64,000 bases of DNA from Paenibacillus pini JCM 16418 (GTDB lineage Bacteria; Bacillota; Bacilli; Paenibacillales; Paenibacillaceae): NCBI RefSeq assembly GCF_000576305.1, contig NZ_BAVZ01000010.1, forward strand, positions 94,089-158,088, given 5' to 3'. Of the stretch, positions 28,430 to 39,085 are shown in pieces; position 1 is the first letter of the stretch; each line of letters begins with the position of its first letter. Position numbers and translations under genes: made by a program. Below the pieces are notes generated by a model. The model saw only the letters and a program-made list of their open reading frames with translations. It did no database searches and was not told the DNA's origin.

Positions 28430-29410
28430 ATGAAAGAAGGCTGGGAACGAACGAATCTGCCTCTGTCTCTCGACCTTAGGCAAATTAACGAAATCATCGA
28501 ACCTGCATTTCCCGGCAAACGGCTAAAGAATGCAGAACGAATTGGTACAGGACTTAGTAATTCTAACTACAAAATTCATCTGGAAGGAAGCGCGGAACCC
28601 TTCGTTCTTCGCTTATTTAGAGAGGGAGGATCGATTGCAGAGAAGGAGCTTTCGATTGCAAAGCTCGTACACCGAACCGTTCCTGTTGCCGATTGTATAT
28701 ATGCGGATATGAGCTGCAACAGCTTCAACAGACCATGGGCTATATTGGAGTGGAAGGAGGGAATCCTTCTACGTGATGTATTAAGAAATGGAACTCTTCA
28801 GGATATCACTTCAGCCGCGGCCTCAGTAGGCAGCATTCTTGCAAATATACATGCATATACATTTTCTGAATCAGGCTTTTTTGGTGACGATCTGATGATC
28901 TCCGATCCTCTTAGCATGAATAGTGAGCATTTTCTCTCATTTATGGAGGAAAGTCTATTTCATAACCTATGCGGGAAATGGCTGGGCGACGAGCTTACAC
29001 AAGCGCTATGGTCTTTTTGCCAATCCCACAGCTCGGTATTATCGGAACAGGAGCAACAGCCAGTCCTCGTTCATTCCGATTTTAACGGATTAAATATACT
29101 CATGCATCAGGGTTCTGTAGGATGTTCGATATCAGCTGTTCTTGATTGGGAGTATGCTTTTTCTTGGAGCCGATATGCTGATATCGCCAATATGCTGCGT
29201 TACGAAGAAGATCATTCAGCATTTGAAAAGCATTTTATTCGAGCTTATCAGGAGCAAGGAATCGTTTTGGCGGATAACTGGAGACTCCTGTCGACACTCG
29301 AAGACCTCATTGCCTTGTGTGATATGTTGAACAACTCCAGTATCAATACGCCGAATCGGGTACGAGATCTACAGAGGTTGGTCGTAAGAACCATCCAGTT
29401 TGTATCATAA
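28430..29410 (+). CDS. Aminoglycoside-phosphotransferase-like (APH) kinase
   Basis: About 326 residues with the APH/choline-kinase fold: nucleotide-binding N-lobe (IGTGLSNSNYKIHL), catalytic loop VHSDFNGLNILMHQ and metal-binding DWEYAF. Such proteins phosphorylate small hydroxylated molecules and need not confer resistance. The ATG at 28430 is chosen because TGGAGGT precedes it by 7 nt; an upstream in-frame start would run through the HAD remnant. Confidence 0.82.
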   Translation: MKEGWERTNLPLSLDLRQINEIIEPAFPGKRLKNAERIGTGLSNSNYKIHLEGSAEPFVLRLFREGGSIAEKELSIAKLVHRTVPVADCIYADMSCNSFNRPWAILEWKEGILLRDVLRNGTLQDITSAAASVGSILANIHAYTFSESGFFGDDLMISDPLSMNSEHFLSFMEESLFHNLCGKWLGDELTQALWSFCQSHSSVLSEQEQQPVLVHSDFNGLNILMHQGSVGCSISAVLDWEYAFSWSRYADIANMLRYEEDHSAFEKHFIRAYQEQGIVLADNWRLLSTLEDLIALCDMLNNSSINTPNRVRDLQRLVVRTIQFVS

Positions 29411-29415
29411 AAGAT

Positions 29416-29733
29416 TTACGAACTAAATCGCTTAAGCAATTTCTCCTGGTGTGCAGCAAAAGCTTCGTCCAGAGATATATGATACAAATCGGCTAATAAT
29501 GAAATATTACCTATAACATCACCAATTTCCTCTATTAAATTGTGCTTAAGCTGTTCTTGAGATGGTGTGGATTCATCCGGGCGATCTCTACCAATTTCAT
29601 AAGACCGAATGGCCTGTGCAACCTCACCCGTTTCTTCCATTAGAAATCCAAGCCTTATAAAAGGCCCGTAGTTCGTCCAGCCTCGATCTCCATAAAATTG
29701 TTTAATCCATTTCTGTGCTTCATTCATTTCCAT
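29416..29733 (-). CDS. MazG-like nucleotide pyrophosphohydrolase
   Basis: About 105 residues of the all-alpha NTP pyrophosphohydrolase family: RLGFLMEETGEVAQAIR (EExxE metal motif) and LIEEIGDVIGNISLLAD (ExxD). These enzymes hydrolyse non-canonical or excess NTPs. The ATG at 29733 is used because AGGAGTG is 7 nt upstream; the upstream extension has no site. Confidence 0.83.
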   Translation of the reverse strand: MEMNEAQKWIKQFYGDRGWTNYGPFIRLGFLMEETGEVAQAIRSYEIGRDRPDESTPSQEQLKHNLIEEIGDVIGNISLLADLYHISLDEAFAAHQEKLLKRFSS

Positions 29734-29828
29734 TGTGGAACACTCCTTACTCGCTAGGATGATATGCAGTACAACATATAGTATAATATACAATATATAA
29801 TATCAATATATAGTCTGGAGATGAGTGG

Positions 29829-30407
29829 ATGAAATCCATTTGTGTTTTTGCAGGATCGAATTTAGGAGTACATGAAGATTATAAATTGAAAGCTGCTGAG
29901 CTTGGTCGTTACATGGCTAAAGAAAAATATCGCTTAATATACGGTGGATCTAAAATGGGGTTAATGGGTGAAATCGCGAATGCGGTCATGGCTGGCGGTG
30001 GAGAGGTCATTGGGGTCATGCCTAAGGGTTTGTTTAAAGGAGAAATTGTTCATCAGGAGCTGACCCAGTTAATCGAAGTTGAGGATATGCATGGTCGCAA
30101 GGCCAAGATGGCACAATTAGCGGATGGATTTATTGCCTTGCCTGGGGGTTTCGGGACATATGAGGAATTATTCGAGGTCTTGTGCTGGTCGCAAATTGGA
30201 ATACACCAAAAACCAGTGGGACTTCTTAATATTAGACATTATTATGATCCCCTCCTTCAGCTGATCAATCACAGTATTAGTGAGGGTTTCGCCAATGCGT
30301 CACATCGCAGTCTTATCAATGCTTCGGATGATCCCTTGGAGCTCTTACATCAATTAGAGAACTATGTTCCGCAAACGCTAGAGCAGAAGTGGACGCAGCT
30401 TGACTAG
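29829..30407 (+). CDS. LOG-family protein (TIGR00730; cytokinin-type phosphoribohydrolase)
   Basis: 192 residues with a Rossmann-like fold and the family motifs [25 protein letters not shown] and [13 protein letters not shown]. Members cleave nucleoside 5'-monophosphates to base and ribose 5-phosphate. It is divergent from the MazG-like gene; both deal with nucleotides. A terminator follows. Confidence 0.88.
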   Translation: MKSICVFAGSNLGVHEDYKLKAAELGRYMAKEKYRLIYGGSKMGLMGEIANAVMAGGGEVIGVMPKGLFKGEIVHQELTQLIEVEDMHGRKAKMAQLADGFIALPGGFGTYEELFEVLCWSQIGIHQKPVGLLNIRHYYDPLLQLINHSISEGFANASHRSLINASDDPLELLHQLENYVPQTLEQKWTQLD

Positions 30408-30463
30408 GATGGGACTACGGGGAAACTAATGAAATACGAAAGCCTAAGAATTATTATAACAAG

Positions 30464-30498
30464 AAGGCTACCGATCCAAGTTGATCGGTAGCCTTTTT
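30464..30498 (+). terminator. Strong rho-independent terminator
   Basis: AAGGCTACCGATC / GATCGGTAGCCTT with a 6-nt loop and T run; lies between convergent genes and is symmetric enough to serve both. Confidence 0.88.
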
Positions 30499-30525
30499 GT
30501 TAGTGAAGATGATTGGTCTAGCACT

Positions 30526-30711
30526 TTATAATAATCTAGTTACGCCATAGATTAACGCGATGATCCCAATCAGTATAAGTAAGTTGGTTACTTGATACCG
30601 TAAACCATCTGTACCTTTTGAATGAAGCTTCCTTTCATTTACATCAAAATTAGCTTTCGCAGCATAAGGGCTCGGTATTTGAGTGTTTGTCTGATGATTG
30701 TCGGGTATCAT
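30526..30711 (-). CDS. Small membrane protein
   Basis: 61 residues with a hydrophilic N-terminal half and one C-terminal membrane segment (LLILIGIIALIYGVTRLL). The strong ribosome site GGAGGGG is 8 nt before the ATG, which supports translation. Family not recognised. Confidence 0.6.
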   Translation of the reverse strand: MIPDNHQTNTQIPSPYAAKANFDVNERKLHSKGTDGLRYQVTNLLILIGIIALIYGVTRLL

Positions 30712-30784
30712 TTTATAAGCCCCTCCTTAATAGAAGATTATATTGTCTAATTATTTTAAGTCACGTTACATGGGTCCCGAATCC

Positions 30785-33745
30785 CTAGCCAGCCCAATCC
30801 CGCCGCATCGTAAACAGATCCTTCAGCTCATCTGTCGATAGCTCGGTAATCCAGCCTTCGGTACTAGAAATGACATTATCGCTAAGCTGCTGCTTGTTCT
30901 CCAGCATTTCATCGATGCGTTCCTCCAGCGTGCCGAGAGAAATGAACTTGTGTACCTGCACATCTTTGGTTTGCCCCATCCGGTAGGCGCGGTCAGTTGC
31001 CTGATTCTCTACGGCTGGATTCCACCAGCGATCGAAGTGGAAGACATGATTGGCTGCTGTGAGATTCAGGCCGACACCGCCTGCTTTAATCGAGAGAATA
31101 AACACAGATGGTTGCTTCGCAGGTGGCAGTGTTTGTGATTGAAACTGGTCGATCATTCGGTCACGGGCTGATTTGGACGAGCTGCCGTTTAGATATAGCA
31201 CAGGCTCCTGAAGCTCCTGCTGTAGAACCTGTTGCAGCATTTCACCCATACCAATATATTGCGTGAAGATGAGGCAACGCTCGCCCTCGTCACGTAGCTC
31301 TCTCACCATTGCAAGTAAGCGTTCCAGCTTGGCTGAACGGCCAATTAACATGTCTGTGTCGAGTGAAGTACCAGCGCCGGCGCTGGACATAACCTGAAAA
31401 GGCTCTTTGGTTAAAAGCATCGGATGGTCACATAGTTGTTTCAGATGCGTGAGTGCTGAGAGAATCGCCCCTTTTCGTTCAATACCTTCAAGCTCCTGCA
31501 TCCGTTTCATAAGCGTATTTACGGTTTGATCGTATAAGGCACCTTGTTCGGCCGTGAGATGAATATACGTTTTCATTTCGTTCTTATCAGGCAAATCTAG
31601 CTGAATGGCGGGGTCTTTCTTCTTGCGACGCAGCATAAATGGTTTAACCAACCGCTGCAAATCTTGCGTACGCTGTTCATCATGCTCCTTCTCAATCGCA
31701 TTGATGAAGCGGTTATTAAAGCCTCGCGCTGTGCCAAGATAACCCGGGTTCATGAAATCATAGAGGGACCAAAGCTCGGATAGCCGATTCTCTATAGGCG
31801 TTCCTGTAAGCGCAATGCGGTGCTTCGCTGGAAAACGTCGAACAGCCGTAGACTGTTTGGTTTGAGCGTTCTTAATATTTTGAGCTTCATCTAGGCAAAT
31901 GGATTCCCAAGTATACTCTTGCAACAAATCCTGATCTAGCGTAGCTGTGGCATACGACGTAAGGATGATATCCGCTTCCCTCGCATATTCTTCAAAGCGT
32001 TCACCATGAAGACGTCCACCTCCATAATGCAGCATCACCCTTAGTGTTGGCGCAAAGCGTTGCAGCTCTTTCTGCCAGTTGCCCAGGACGGAGGTCGGGC
32101 AAATGAGAAGCGAAGGGAAGCGTACGCTTTGGTCCGCGGTCGTCTCCTTCACATGGAGTAAATAAGTGATAAACTGAACCGTTTTACCGAGTCCCATATC
32201 GTCGGCGAGACATGCACCAAGCCCAAAACGCCTTAAGAAGGCAAGCCAAGCATATCCATCACGCTGATAAGGACGAAGGTCGGCTTTCAGTTCAGTAGGT
32301 ACTGGAAGTGACGGCCACTGCGTTTGCTGACGAAGCTGCTCCATGATGGTATTTAGATGTTCATTCAGTTCGACTTCTAATTGGATTCGCCCGTTCTCTT
32401 CCGCCTGCGCTTGCTCTAAATCGCCATCAGCGGACTCATCGCCTGTTCCGAGCAGGTGCAAATGAAGGATATCCTGAAAGGATAATCCCTCCATGTTATC
32501 AACACCTTCCATCACCTGACGAATTTGTGCGAGCAGCGCCGGATCAAGCGGAATCCATTGGCCGCGGAAACGAACTAAACGTTCATTACGAGCAAGTAGC
32601 TCGGAAAACTCTGCTTCTGTAAGATTAATATCGCCGATCGCGATACGCCAATCGAAGTTCACAAGGGAATCTAGGCCAAACAGGGATTCTCCGCCTGTGC
32701 TGGCGCCTTCGCCAGAACGAACCTTCGCCTTAAGGCGGGGCTTCTTGCGGGTAGCCGCTTCCCACCAAGCAGGAAGAAGAACCTGCCATCCAGCATCAAG
32801 TAATCGCCGGCTGTCTGTCGTTAAGAATCGCCAAGCGGCCTCATCAGATAAGGGCTCACCTAGAATATCTTCATGGGTCCCATGTCCTGAATGATTTGGC
32901 AGGTTTGCACGCAAATGTTCTAACCATCCGCCTGCACGTTCATGGATATGAGCGGACCAATGATCTGGCCATACACCAAATATTTGCCCATCATTGGTAA
33001 GTCGGACAGGTACGAGAAGTGCGGGATCTAGCTTATCCTGCAGCATAAGCTGGATACGCCAGTAGGGCTCATCTTCATCTGGCTCAAGCAATTGCAAAAG
33101 CGGCCGGAACGGTGCAATATCAGCTCTCCAGCCGATGGAGACAAGCCAGCTTTTCTCATCTAGACCGATATTTACCTTGCTATCTTTAGCAAATAACAGA
33201 GGGAACTCTCGACGTAAATCGGCAGCGGATGCCTCCGTTGCATAGTAACGATCTTGGATAGCTGCAGAGAACGCAGCTTCTATCCCATCGTAAAGTGGCG
33301 ACTCTGTACTCACCTTAGCCAGTGCCGCACGGCTAGTAGCATCCATCGCACCCTCATCCCAAGTCCACTGCAACTTACCAGCCTTAAAGGCTGCTAAACT
33401 GGGAAAGTACTGCTTATCTTCAATACTTGCAGCAAGCAAAGGAGCAAGCTCCATAAGCTCTGCTGCACCCTCACTCCAAGTCCAATCCACATGGTTAAGA
33501 ACTTTTGCTTCCGTAAAGAAGGGAATAACATATTCGGATGGAAGAAGAATCAAATCGACGTCCGAAGTGCTCTGAATCTCAAGCTCTGTGCCATAAAAGG
33601 AAGGTTCATGCCAAGCGAACAGACGCTGCTTCAAATAATGTCCAGGTGCAGGACTATGAGCAGCACCCATAAATCCGTAAATGAGTGCATCTCCATAGGC
33701 GGTCAACGTAAGCTGAACCGTGATTGTCTCTGTGTATTGGCTCAT
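30785..33745 (-). CDS. SNF2-family DNA/RNA helicase-like ATPase
   Basis: 986 residues. The C-terminal half is a complete SNF2 motor: Q region LRPYQRDGYAWLAFL, Walker A ADDMGLGKTVQ, DEAQ box (SICLDEAQNIKN), LTGTPIENRLSELWS, and helicase motifs V/VI KAGGVGLNLTAANHV and DRAYRMGQTKDVQVHKF. The N-terminal 450 residues correspond to the bacterial SNF2-associated region. It lies directly downstream of a SWIM zinc-finger gene, the usual bacterial pairing. Probably acts in nucleoprotein remodelling; the cellular role is not established. Confidence 0.93.
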   Translation of the reverse strand: MSQYTETITVQLTLTAYGDALIYGFMGAAHSPAPGHYLKQRLFAWHEPSFYGTELEIQSTSDVDLILLPSEYVIPFFTEAKVLNHVDWTWSEGAAELMELAPLLAASIEDKQYFPSLAAFKAGKLQWTWDEGAMDATSRAALAKVSTESPLYDGIEAAFSAAIQDRYYATEASAADLRREFPLLFAKDSKVNIGLDEKSWLVSIGWRADIAPFRPLLQLLEPDEDEPYWRIQLMLQDKLDPALLVPVRLTNDGQIFGVWPDHWSAHIHERAGGWLEHLRANLPNHSGHGTHEDILGEPLSDEAAWRFLTTDSRRLLDAGWQVLLPAWWEAATRKKPRLKAKVRSGEGASTGGESLFGLDSLVNFDWRIAIGDINLTEAEFSELLARNERLVRFRGQWIPLDPALLAQIRQVMEGVDNMEGLSFQDILHLHLLGTGDESADGDLEQAQAEENGRIQLEVELNEHLNTIMEQLRQQTQWPSLPVPTELKADLRPYQRDGYAWLAFLRRFGLGACLADDMGLGKTVQFITYLLHVKETTADQSVRFPSLLICPTSVLGNWQKELQRFAPTLRVMLHYGGGRLHGERFEEYAREADIILTSYATATLDQDLLQEYTWESICLDEAQNIKNAQTKQSTAVRRFPAKHRIALTGTPIENRLSELWSLYDFMNPGYLGTARGFNNRFINAIEKEHDEQRTQDLQRLVKPFMLRRKKKDPAIQLDLPDKNEMKTYIHLTAEQGALYDQTVNTLMKRMQELEGIERKGAILSALTHLKQLCDHPMLLTKEPFQVMSSAGAGTSLDTDMLIGRSAKLERLLAMVRELRDEGERCLIFTQYIGMGEMLQQVLQQELQEPVLYLNGSSSKSARDRMIDQFQSQTLPPAKQPSVFILSIKAGGVGLNLTAANHVFHFDRWWNPAVENQATDRAYRMGQTKDVQVHKFISLGTLEERIDEMLENKQQLSDNVISSTEGWITELSTDELKDLFTMRRDWAG

Positions 33746-33815
33746 GATATCAGTTTCCCTCTCCGAAGCTCCTCTTGTAATGCGCGCAGCCGACTATGCC
33801 GACTAGCAAAAGCAT

Positions 33816-35390
33816 CTAGAAAAGCTCCCAGCGCTCTTCCTGCTTCATTTTCTTATAAAGTTTTGACAGCCGCTTGAGCAGCTTTACGGCTGATTTATAG
33901 CTACTTCTGATTTTAAGAAGAATGTATCGTTCAACGGCCTGGTGATAAAATGGCAGCAATAATTCAGGAGCATTCTTCTCAATCGGCTGCATGACGCTTA
34001 CTCGAAGTTCCAAAGGCTCTTTGCCGATACTAAGCTGATAATCCATCCACTCATGCCATCGCTCATGCGAGAGTAGGGTCTCTTCGTAGATCTTCTTGGA
34101 GTACGGTAACATTTGAACAAGGGTGTTCCACATGAGTGGTTCAGCTTCAGGATGTTGAGCAATAGCTATTTCCCAATGCTTCATATACTCCGCCATGTTA
34201 TCCTTTCGATGACTGCTTAGCATGGGTCCAATACTAACAAGCCAGTTCTGTAGCCTATCCCAATCTTTAGACTCGGATAGAGCATCTAGATAACGAAGTA
34301 AAATGGCAGGCGAAATCATTGATGCTTTATTCGCTGAACGCAGCCACATCTGGGCCTGTTCATCCTGAGCGAGGTAGAAATGCATACGACTTTGTGCGAG
34401 CATCCAGGGAAGGCGAGCCAAGGAAGTACCGAAATCCGTTTCAGCAGATTTCAACTGGTGTAATTCCTCCAGAAGCACCTGCTTGTCCGGGAGGTTAGGG
34501 TGAATCCAGTTTAGCCAGAGCTGATCATACGCATCTGAGAAGTAGGTAATATTCGGAGGCTCAGTCAACATTTGCTTACGTAAATAAGTGACGGTCTCTT
34601 GCATACGATGCCATGGATCAGGCTCGTCCTTAAGCACAAATTGTTCTGTAAAAAGACGTGCTACCGCTTCATGGATGTCATCCGCCGCAACCTGTGTGTA
34701 ATACCCCATGTGGTAATTTGCAGGCTGCGCTTGTTTCTGCTGGGGCTTAATCAGTGATCGAAGTACAAATAGATGAACATGCAGACCGAACCATAATTCC
34801 ATCATGGGTGAAAGGTCAGGTTTGAGAGCATATAAGGAAGACAATGCATTCTGGACATAATGCGTATTTTGGGTATTTACCCCGAGTGGCGCAATCGCGC
34901 GGTTAAATAGATCATGCCATGCTGAAATCGACATGGAAGATAGCTGCTTCGCGTCCTCTTTTATCTTCGCAGACATTTCCGCTAGCTTATTCGCACTCAG
35001 CGTCGTTGATCTTGGCGTCACGGCCGATGAGAAGGGTTTAGCAATCTGCTTGAACTCGGCATTGGCGTTCGCATTTACAATCGTATGCACGGATTGTCCT
35101 TGCAAATTAGCGTATTCGAGCAGCACAGCGATCATATGCTTGCAGCTCGAAGGAACGGGACAATCACAGCGACTGGAAGAGAGGGTTTCGGTGTTTAACT
35201 TGACATGGTAATCCTCGCTACCATCTACAAGAGCTTCGACGTGGTGAGCATCTGGGGTAGACAGCTGGTGAACACGCCCTTGCTTGAAATATTGAAAACC
35301 GCGTTTGATCGTCAGATCATTAAATTGTTCACCAACAGTCTGTATAAGCTGTTGCCATTCTATATCATCCAAAGTATGGGTTGGTTTCAT
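33816..35390 (-). CDS. SWIM zinc-finger protein
   Basis: 524 residues. The SWIM metal site is seen as SSSRCDCPVPSSCKHMIAVLLEY (CxC...CxH) at about residues 72-95, the rest being helical. Transcribed just ahead of the SNF2 gene with a 70-bp gap, so the two probably work together. The ribosome site is moderate (AGGAGA, rather far from the ATG). Confidence 0.88.
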   Translation of the reverse strand: MKPTHTLDDIEWQQLIQTVGEQFNDLTIKRGFQYFKQGRVHQLSTPDAHHVEALVDGSEDYHVKLNTETLSSSRCDCPVPSSCKHMIAVLLEYANLQGQSVHTIVNANANAEFKQIAKPFSSAVTPRSTTLSANKLAEMSAKIKEDAKQLSSMSISAWHDLFNRAIAPLGVNTQNTHYVQNALSSLYALKPDLSPMMELWFGLHVHLFVLRSLIKPQQKQAQPANYHMGYYTQVAADDIHEAVARLFTEQFVLKDEPDPWHRMQETVTYLRKQMLTEPPNITYFSDAYDQLWLNWIHPNLPDKQVLLEELHQLKSAETDFGTSLARLPWMLAQSRMHFYLAQDEQAQMWLRSANKASMISPAILLRYLDALSESKDWDRLQNWLVSIGPMLSSHRKDNMAEYMKHWEIAIAQHPEAEPLMWNTLVQMLPYSKKIYEETLLSHERWHEWMDYQLSIGKEPLELRVSVMQPIEKNAPELLLPFYHQAVERYILLKIRSSYKSAVKLLKRLSKLYKKMKQEERWELF

Positions 35391-35533
35391 TATTCATTCA
35401 TTCTCCTAAGAGGGTGTAGTCTAGATAAAGATTATACCTATCATATCAGTTTTTAGGGATAAACAAGAATAACGAGGAGTTACAGGTACTAAGATATGCA
35501 TAGCATAAGTAACATTTTTTATAGTTAGTTATT

Positions 35534-35547
35534 TGATAGCGTTTACA
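35534..35547 (+). promoter_or_regulatory. Candidate cre (CcpA) site before the second YesMN-ABC module
   Basis: TGATAGCGTTTACA agrees with TGWAANCGNTNWCA at 13 of 14 positions, about 90 bp before the kinase start. Confidence 0.5.
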
Positions 35548-35632
35548 GCATTCAGAATGTTAAGTAATATAGCAGGAACGAACATCATCATGAACTTATA
35601 CATCACAATTTATTTTGTCAGGTAGGGTGTAC

Positions 35633-37393
35633 ATGAAAAATTGGCTCGGAAAGTCCCTTAAGCACAAGCTATCTCTTCTAATCATTATGGCAACATTGAT
35701 TCCACTACTATTCCTTGGATTATTTTCGTATAAGATGGCTGAGGGATTCACGGAAGAGAAAGCCAAAACGTCAGGGATGAACACACTTCGGCAGCTAGAA
35801 GTCTATTTGGACACGATGGTGAAAGATGTCGAGAACATGTCTTTATTTCTAATTGGTCATAACGGAGTGCAGATTTACTTGAAGTCGCCAGAGAATGATT
35901 TCGTGCAGCAGACCACGATTATTAATTTCTTGAACAACCTAGCTTTTTCTAAAGATTACATTGCCAATATCATTATTGAACCCTTAGGCTCTAAACCACC
36001 TATATCTCACAAGTCCATCGTAGGTTCGGATTTCACCGATATTACGAAGACGTACCCCGACTATTATCAACAGCATCCGAAATGGTGGTCATCGGTTCAT
36101 CGGCAGTGGAGCTTTGATGGCGTGCGTAAGGTCATTACATTAGCCAGACCGATCCGTAGCACGGACAAATTCAAGCTCATCGGTAAAGAGCAAATTAATC
36201 TAGATCAAGCCATTATTGCTCATCAGATCAGGCTCTCATCTCTTGAGAAGGACGGCTTCGTCCTGCTGCTCGATGAGAGGAATCGCATTATCGCAGGCCC
36301 CGCCGCCTTCGAGACGAATGTTCCCTTGTCTGCCTATTATCCCGATATGGGCGCCTTTACTGGCTCAAGCGGATATTTAGATTACGGCGAAGGCTCGGGT
36401 AAAAAAAGCATTATTTATAAGTCTATGTCCAGTGTAAATTGGAAGCTAGTCGGTATTATCCCCTCCCAAGAATATCGTTCACAGAACCGCTATTTTCTGA
36501 TTTTGACAGCTGTCGCTGTATTTGTGTCACTCCTGTTTGTCATTATATTCGTTCTTTTTCTCATCCAGAAGATCACCAAACCCTTGTCTGTATTAACGAA
36601 TTTCCTTAAAAACTCAAGTCCTGAGGAGCCCTTACCTGCCCTACCTGTAAAATCGATTGATGAAGTAGGCCAACTCATCGTGAGTTATAACAGATTGAGC
36701 TCTCGTATTGTTAAATTAACAGACGAAGTGAAAAGGAATGAATCTCTCAAAAAAGAGGCGGATATGCAGGCGCTTCAAATTCAGATTAATCCGCACTTTT
36801 TATATAACACCTTATCCTCTATTCATTGGTTAGCACTCATGAACAAGGATGCCAAAATAGCCGAAATGGTCGGTTCGCTTAGTGATTTTCTGCGATTTAG
36901 TCTTAATAATGGCCAAGAATATTGCTCGGTTGAACAAGAAATGGTCCATGTCAAAAACTACGTAAGCATTCAATCCATCCGTTATCCGGACAAATTTGAG
37001 TTTCAGGTGCATATGGGCTCAGGTGTAGAGGGCAATTACATGCTTAAGTTGTTGCTACAGCCTTTGGTTGAAAATGCGATGCTGCACGGTATCTTGAAGC
37101 GAGACGGAAGAGGCAAGATTTCCATTGATGTTAGTTACGATGAACATGGCCTCCAATTTAGGGTGCAGGACGATGGGCTCGGAATCACACCTGAGCGATT
37201 GGAATGGCTTCAAGCGCAGTTAGCAGAGCATCCGACTCATGAGAAGGATCCTTCCGTTAGCGGTGGTTATGGCCTGCGAAATGTTCACAACAGGCTTGTT
37301 CTTCATTATGGTAGAGATGCCGGCCTCCGCATTCATAGCATAGAAGGAGAGGGTACTCAGATCCTCTTTACAATCCCATCACAAGGAGCATAA
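35633..37393 (+). CDS. YesM-type sensor histidine kinase
   Basis: About 586 residues: an N-terminal membrane segment, extracellular Cache-like domain (about 40-285), second membrane segment, HAMP (ITKPLSVLTNFLKN), the His_kinase motif QINPHFLYNTLSSIHWL and HATPase with QPLVENAMLHG and QDDGLGI. The ATG at 35633 is preferred over an upstream TTG by its GGTAGGGTG site. It is the intact counterpart of the broken kinase at the window start. It is followed by its regulator and a sugar ABC transporter, which it likely controls. Confidence 0.92.
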   Translation: MKNWLGKSLKHKLSLLIIMATLIPLLFLGLFSYKMAEGFTEEKAKTSGMNTLRQLEVYLDTMVKDVENMSLFLIGHNGVQIYLKSPENDFVQQTTIINFLNNLAFSKDYIANIIIEPLGSKPPISHKSIVGSDFTDITKTYPDYYQQHPKWWSSVHRQWSFDGVRKVITLARPIRSTDKFKLIGKEQINLDQAIIAHQIRLSSLEKDGFVLLLDERNRIIAGPAAFETNVPLSAYYPDMGAFTGSSGYLDYGEGSGKKSIIYKSMSSVNWKLVGIIPSQEYRSQNRYFLILTAVAVFVSLLFVIIFVLFLIQKITKPLSVLTNFLKNSSPEEPLPALPVKSIDEVGQLIVSYNRLSSRIVKLTDEVKRNESLKKEADMQALQIQINPHFLYNTLSSIHWLALMNKDAKIAEMVGSLSDFLRFSLNNGQEYCSVEQEMVHVKNYVSIQSIRYPDKFEFQVHMGSGVEGNYMLKLLLQPLVENAMLHGILKRDGRGKISIDVSYDEHGLQFRVQDDGLGITPERLEWLQAQLAEHPTHEKDPSVSGGYGLRNVHNRLVLHYGRDAGLRIHSIEGEGTQILFTIPSQGA

Positions 37394-37431
37394 GAACGAG
37401 TACAACAATAATCGAATGGGGGATGATGAGC

Positions 37432-38979
37432 ATGAAAGTGTTGATTGTCGATGATGAGGTCATTATTCGTACAGGATTATGTACGGTTATTAATTGGGAA
37501 GACAGCGGCTTCACTGTCCTAGAACCAGCTGCTTCAGCGGAGGAGGCTTTGCTGCGTATTCCTGTTGAGCGTCCAGAGATTATTTTTACTGATATTCGGA
37601 TGACAGGCAAGAGTGGACTTGATATGGTTCATGAAGTTAAAAAGGACTACCCCGATACGGAAATGATTATAATTTCAGGGTTTGATGAGTTTGCATATGC
37701 GCAGCAGGCGATGCGAGAAGGGGTTAGCGATTATTTGTTAAAAACGAGCCGTCCCGATGAGATTATTCATGCGGCCCTGCGGGCAAAGGAGCGGCTGGAG
37801 CAGCGTAAACAGACGGATGAACAGGGTAGGGCGAGAGAAACGGTGGTAAGCCAGAGTTTCCTAAGAAGTTTACTCACTTCGACTGCTCGCCCGGATGAGC
37901 AAACCTTGATCGAACTGGAAGAGAGATACCCGGAATTACGCATGTCAAAAGGTAAACACCTTCTGCAAATTTGGATCATTTCCATTCAAGAAGAATATCG
38001 GGAAGGTAGCTGTTCTGTGGAACACCTCAATGGGGTGTTTGGTACATTTGTACAGGGACTCCTTCCTTGCGAGTGGTTGCAGTGGAATGATTCTTTACTG
38101 CTCATTGTCAAAATGGAGATAGCACCTCAAGGGTGGGAGCCTGTAGAGTCAGCCATACTTAAGGCTGAGCAGATGCTAAGCTGTCAGACATTTGCTGCCT
38201 GTGGCCGGACTATTACCGATATGCGTGATATACATGACGCGCTTCATACAGCAATAGAAGCCAGTAATTACGCGTGGTTACTCGGTCATGATCGAAATGT
38301 GCGATACGAAGAAATAGCCGCTCGTAAAGGAATTCGAATGATCTGTACGGTGGAAGAGGAAGCGGCACTGGCTTCACTACTGCGTGCAGGAAGCAGGGAT
38401 AGGTTGCGGGAAGGCGTAGCAGCAATTGTAGAACGTGTTAAGCAGAATCAAGAGGCTACGCCTGGCTCATTCCAGGCTTACCTTCAATCCCTTCTTATTG
38501 CAGGTCATCGCTGGTTGGAGCGAGCCGCAACGTCCATAGGCTACGCCAATTCATTGTCCAATGGAGAAGAAGTCGATAAGAGGGAGCTAGCAACTAGGCC
38601 GGAGGAGACCTTGTATCATCATCTGGAAGATGTGATGAATCAATATCGTTTAATGGTCTCGGGCTCTAGCCCTGTTCAGCGCGCTGTTGTTTATATCCAG
38701 GATCACTTAGATCAGAGCTTGTCACTCGCGCAGGTAGCGAAGCACGTACATATGAATCCGAATTATTTTAGCGAAATATTTAAAAAAGAGACTGGACAGA
38801 ATTATCTTGAATTCGTTACACAGGCTAAGCTGCGCAAAGCAATGTCGATGTTAAGGGAGACACCAGCCAAAATTAGTGAGGTCGCCAATCATATCGGATA
38901 TGAAGATATGAAGTACTTTAATCGTTTATTCAAAAAGTTTACGGGTCAGACTCCTTCGGAGTATCGGGGTAAGTGCTGA
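37432..38979 (+). CDS. YesN-type response regulator (REC plus AraC HTH)
   Basis: About 515 residues: receiver domain with LIVDDEV and phosphoacceptor in FTDIRMTGKSGLD, a long linker region, and the C-terminal AraC HTH pair (QSLSLAQVAKHVHMNPNYFS; ISEVANHIGYEDMKYFNRLF). Of three in-frame ATGs, 37432 has the best spacing from GGGGG. Co-transcribed with the kinase; the likely activator of the ABC genes from 39126. Confidence 0.92.
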   Translation: MKVLIVDDEVIIRTGLCTVINWEDSGFTVLEPAASAEEALLRIPVERPEIIFTDIRMTGKSGLDMVHEVKKDYPDTEMIIISGFDEFAYAQQAMREGVSDYLLKTSRPDEIIHAALRAKERLEQRKQTDEQGRARETVVSQSFLRSLLTSTARPDEQTLIELEERYPELRMSKGKHLLQIWIISIQEEYREGSCSVEHLNGVFGTFVQGLLPCEWLQWNDSLLLIVKMEIAPQGWEPVESAILKAEQMLSCQTFAACGRTITDMRDIHDALHTAIEASNYAWLLGHDRNVRYEEIAARKGIRMICTVEEEAALASLLRAGSRDRLREGVAAIVERVKQNQEATPGSFQAYLQSLLIAGHRWLERAATSIGYANSLSNGEEVDKRELATRPEETLYHHLEDVMNQYRLMVSGSSPVQRAVVYIQDHLDQSLSLAQVAKHVHMNPNYFSEIFKKETGQNYLEFVTQAKLRKAMSMLRETPAKISEVANHIGYEDMKYFNRLFKKFTGQTPSEYRGKC

Positions 38980-39085
38980 ATTTTAACCCTCTATAGACTG
39001 AATTATATCCCCTATGTAGGTACCCTCCTCTCTTATACTAAAGCTATTCATTATACAGAATGAACTGTGCCTGATTGAAGCTAAT

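Noticed and set aside
28430..29410. APH-like gene as an antibiotic resistance determinant
   Set aside because: The fold is shared with many metabolic kinases and nothing in the context points to aminoglycosides.
33491..33877. Plus-strand open frame of 128 residues
   Set aside because: Antisense to the SNF2 and SWIM genes, with no ribosome site.
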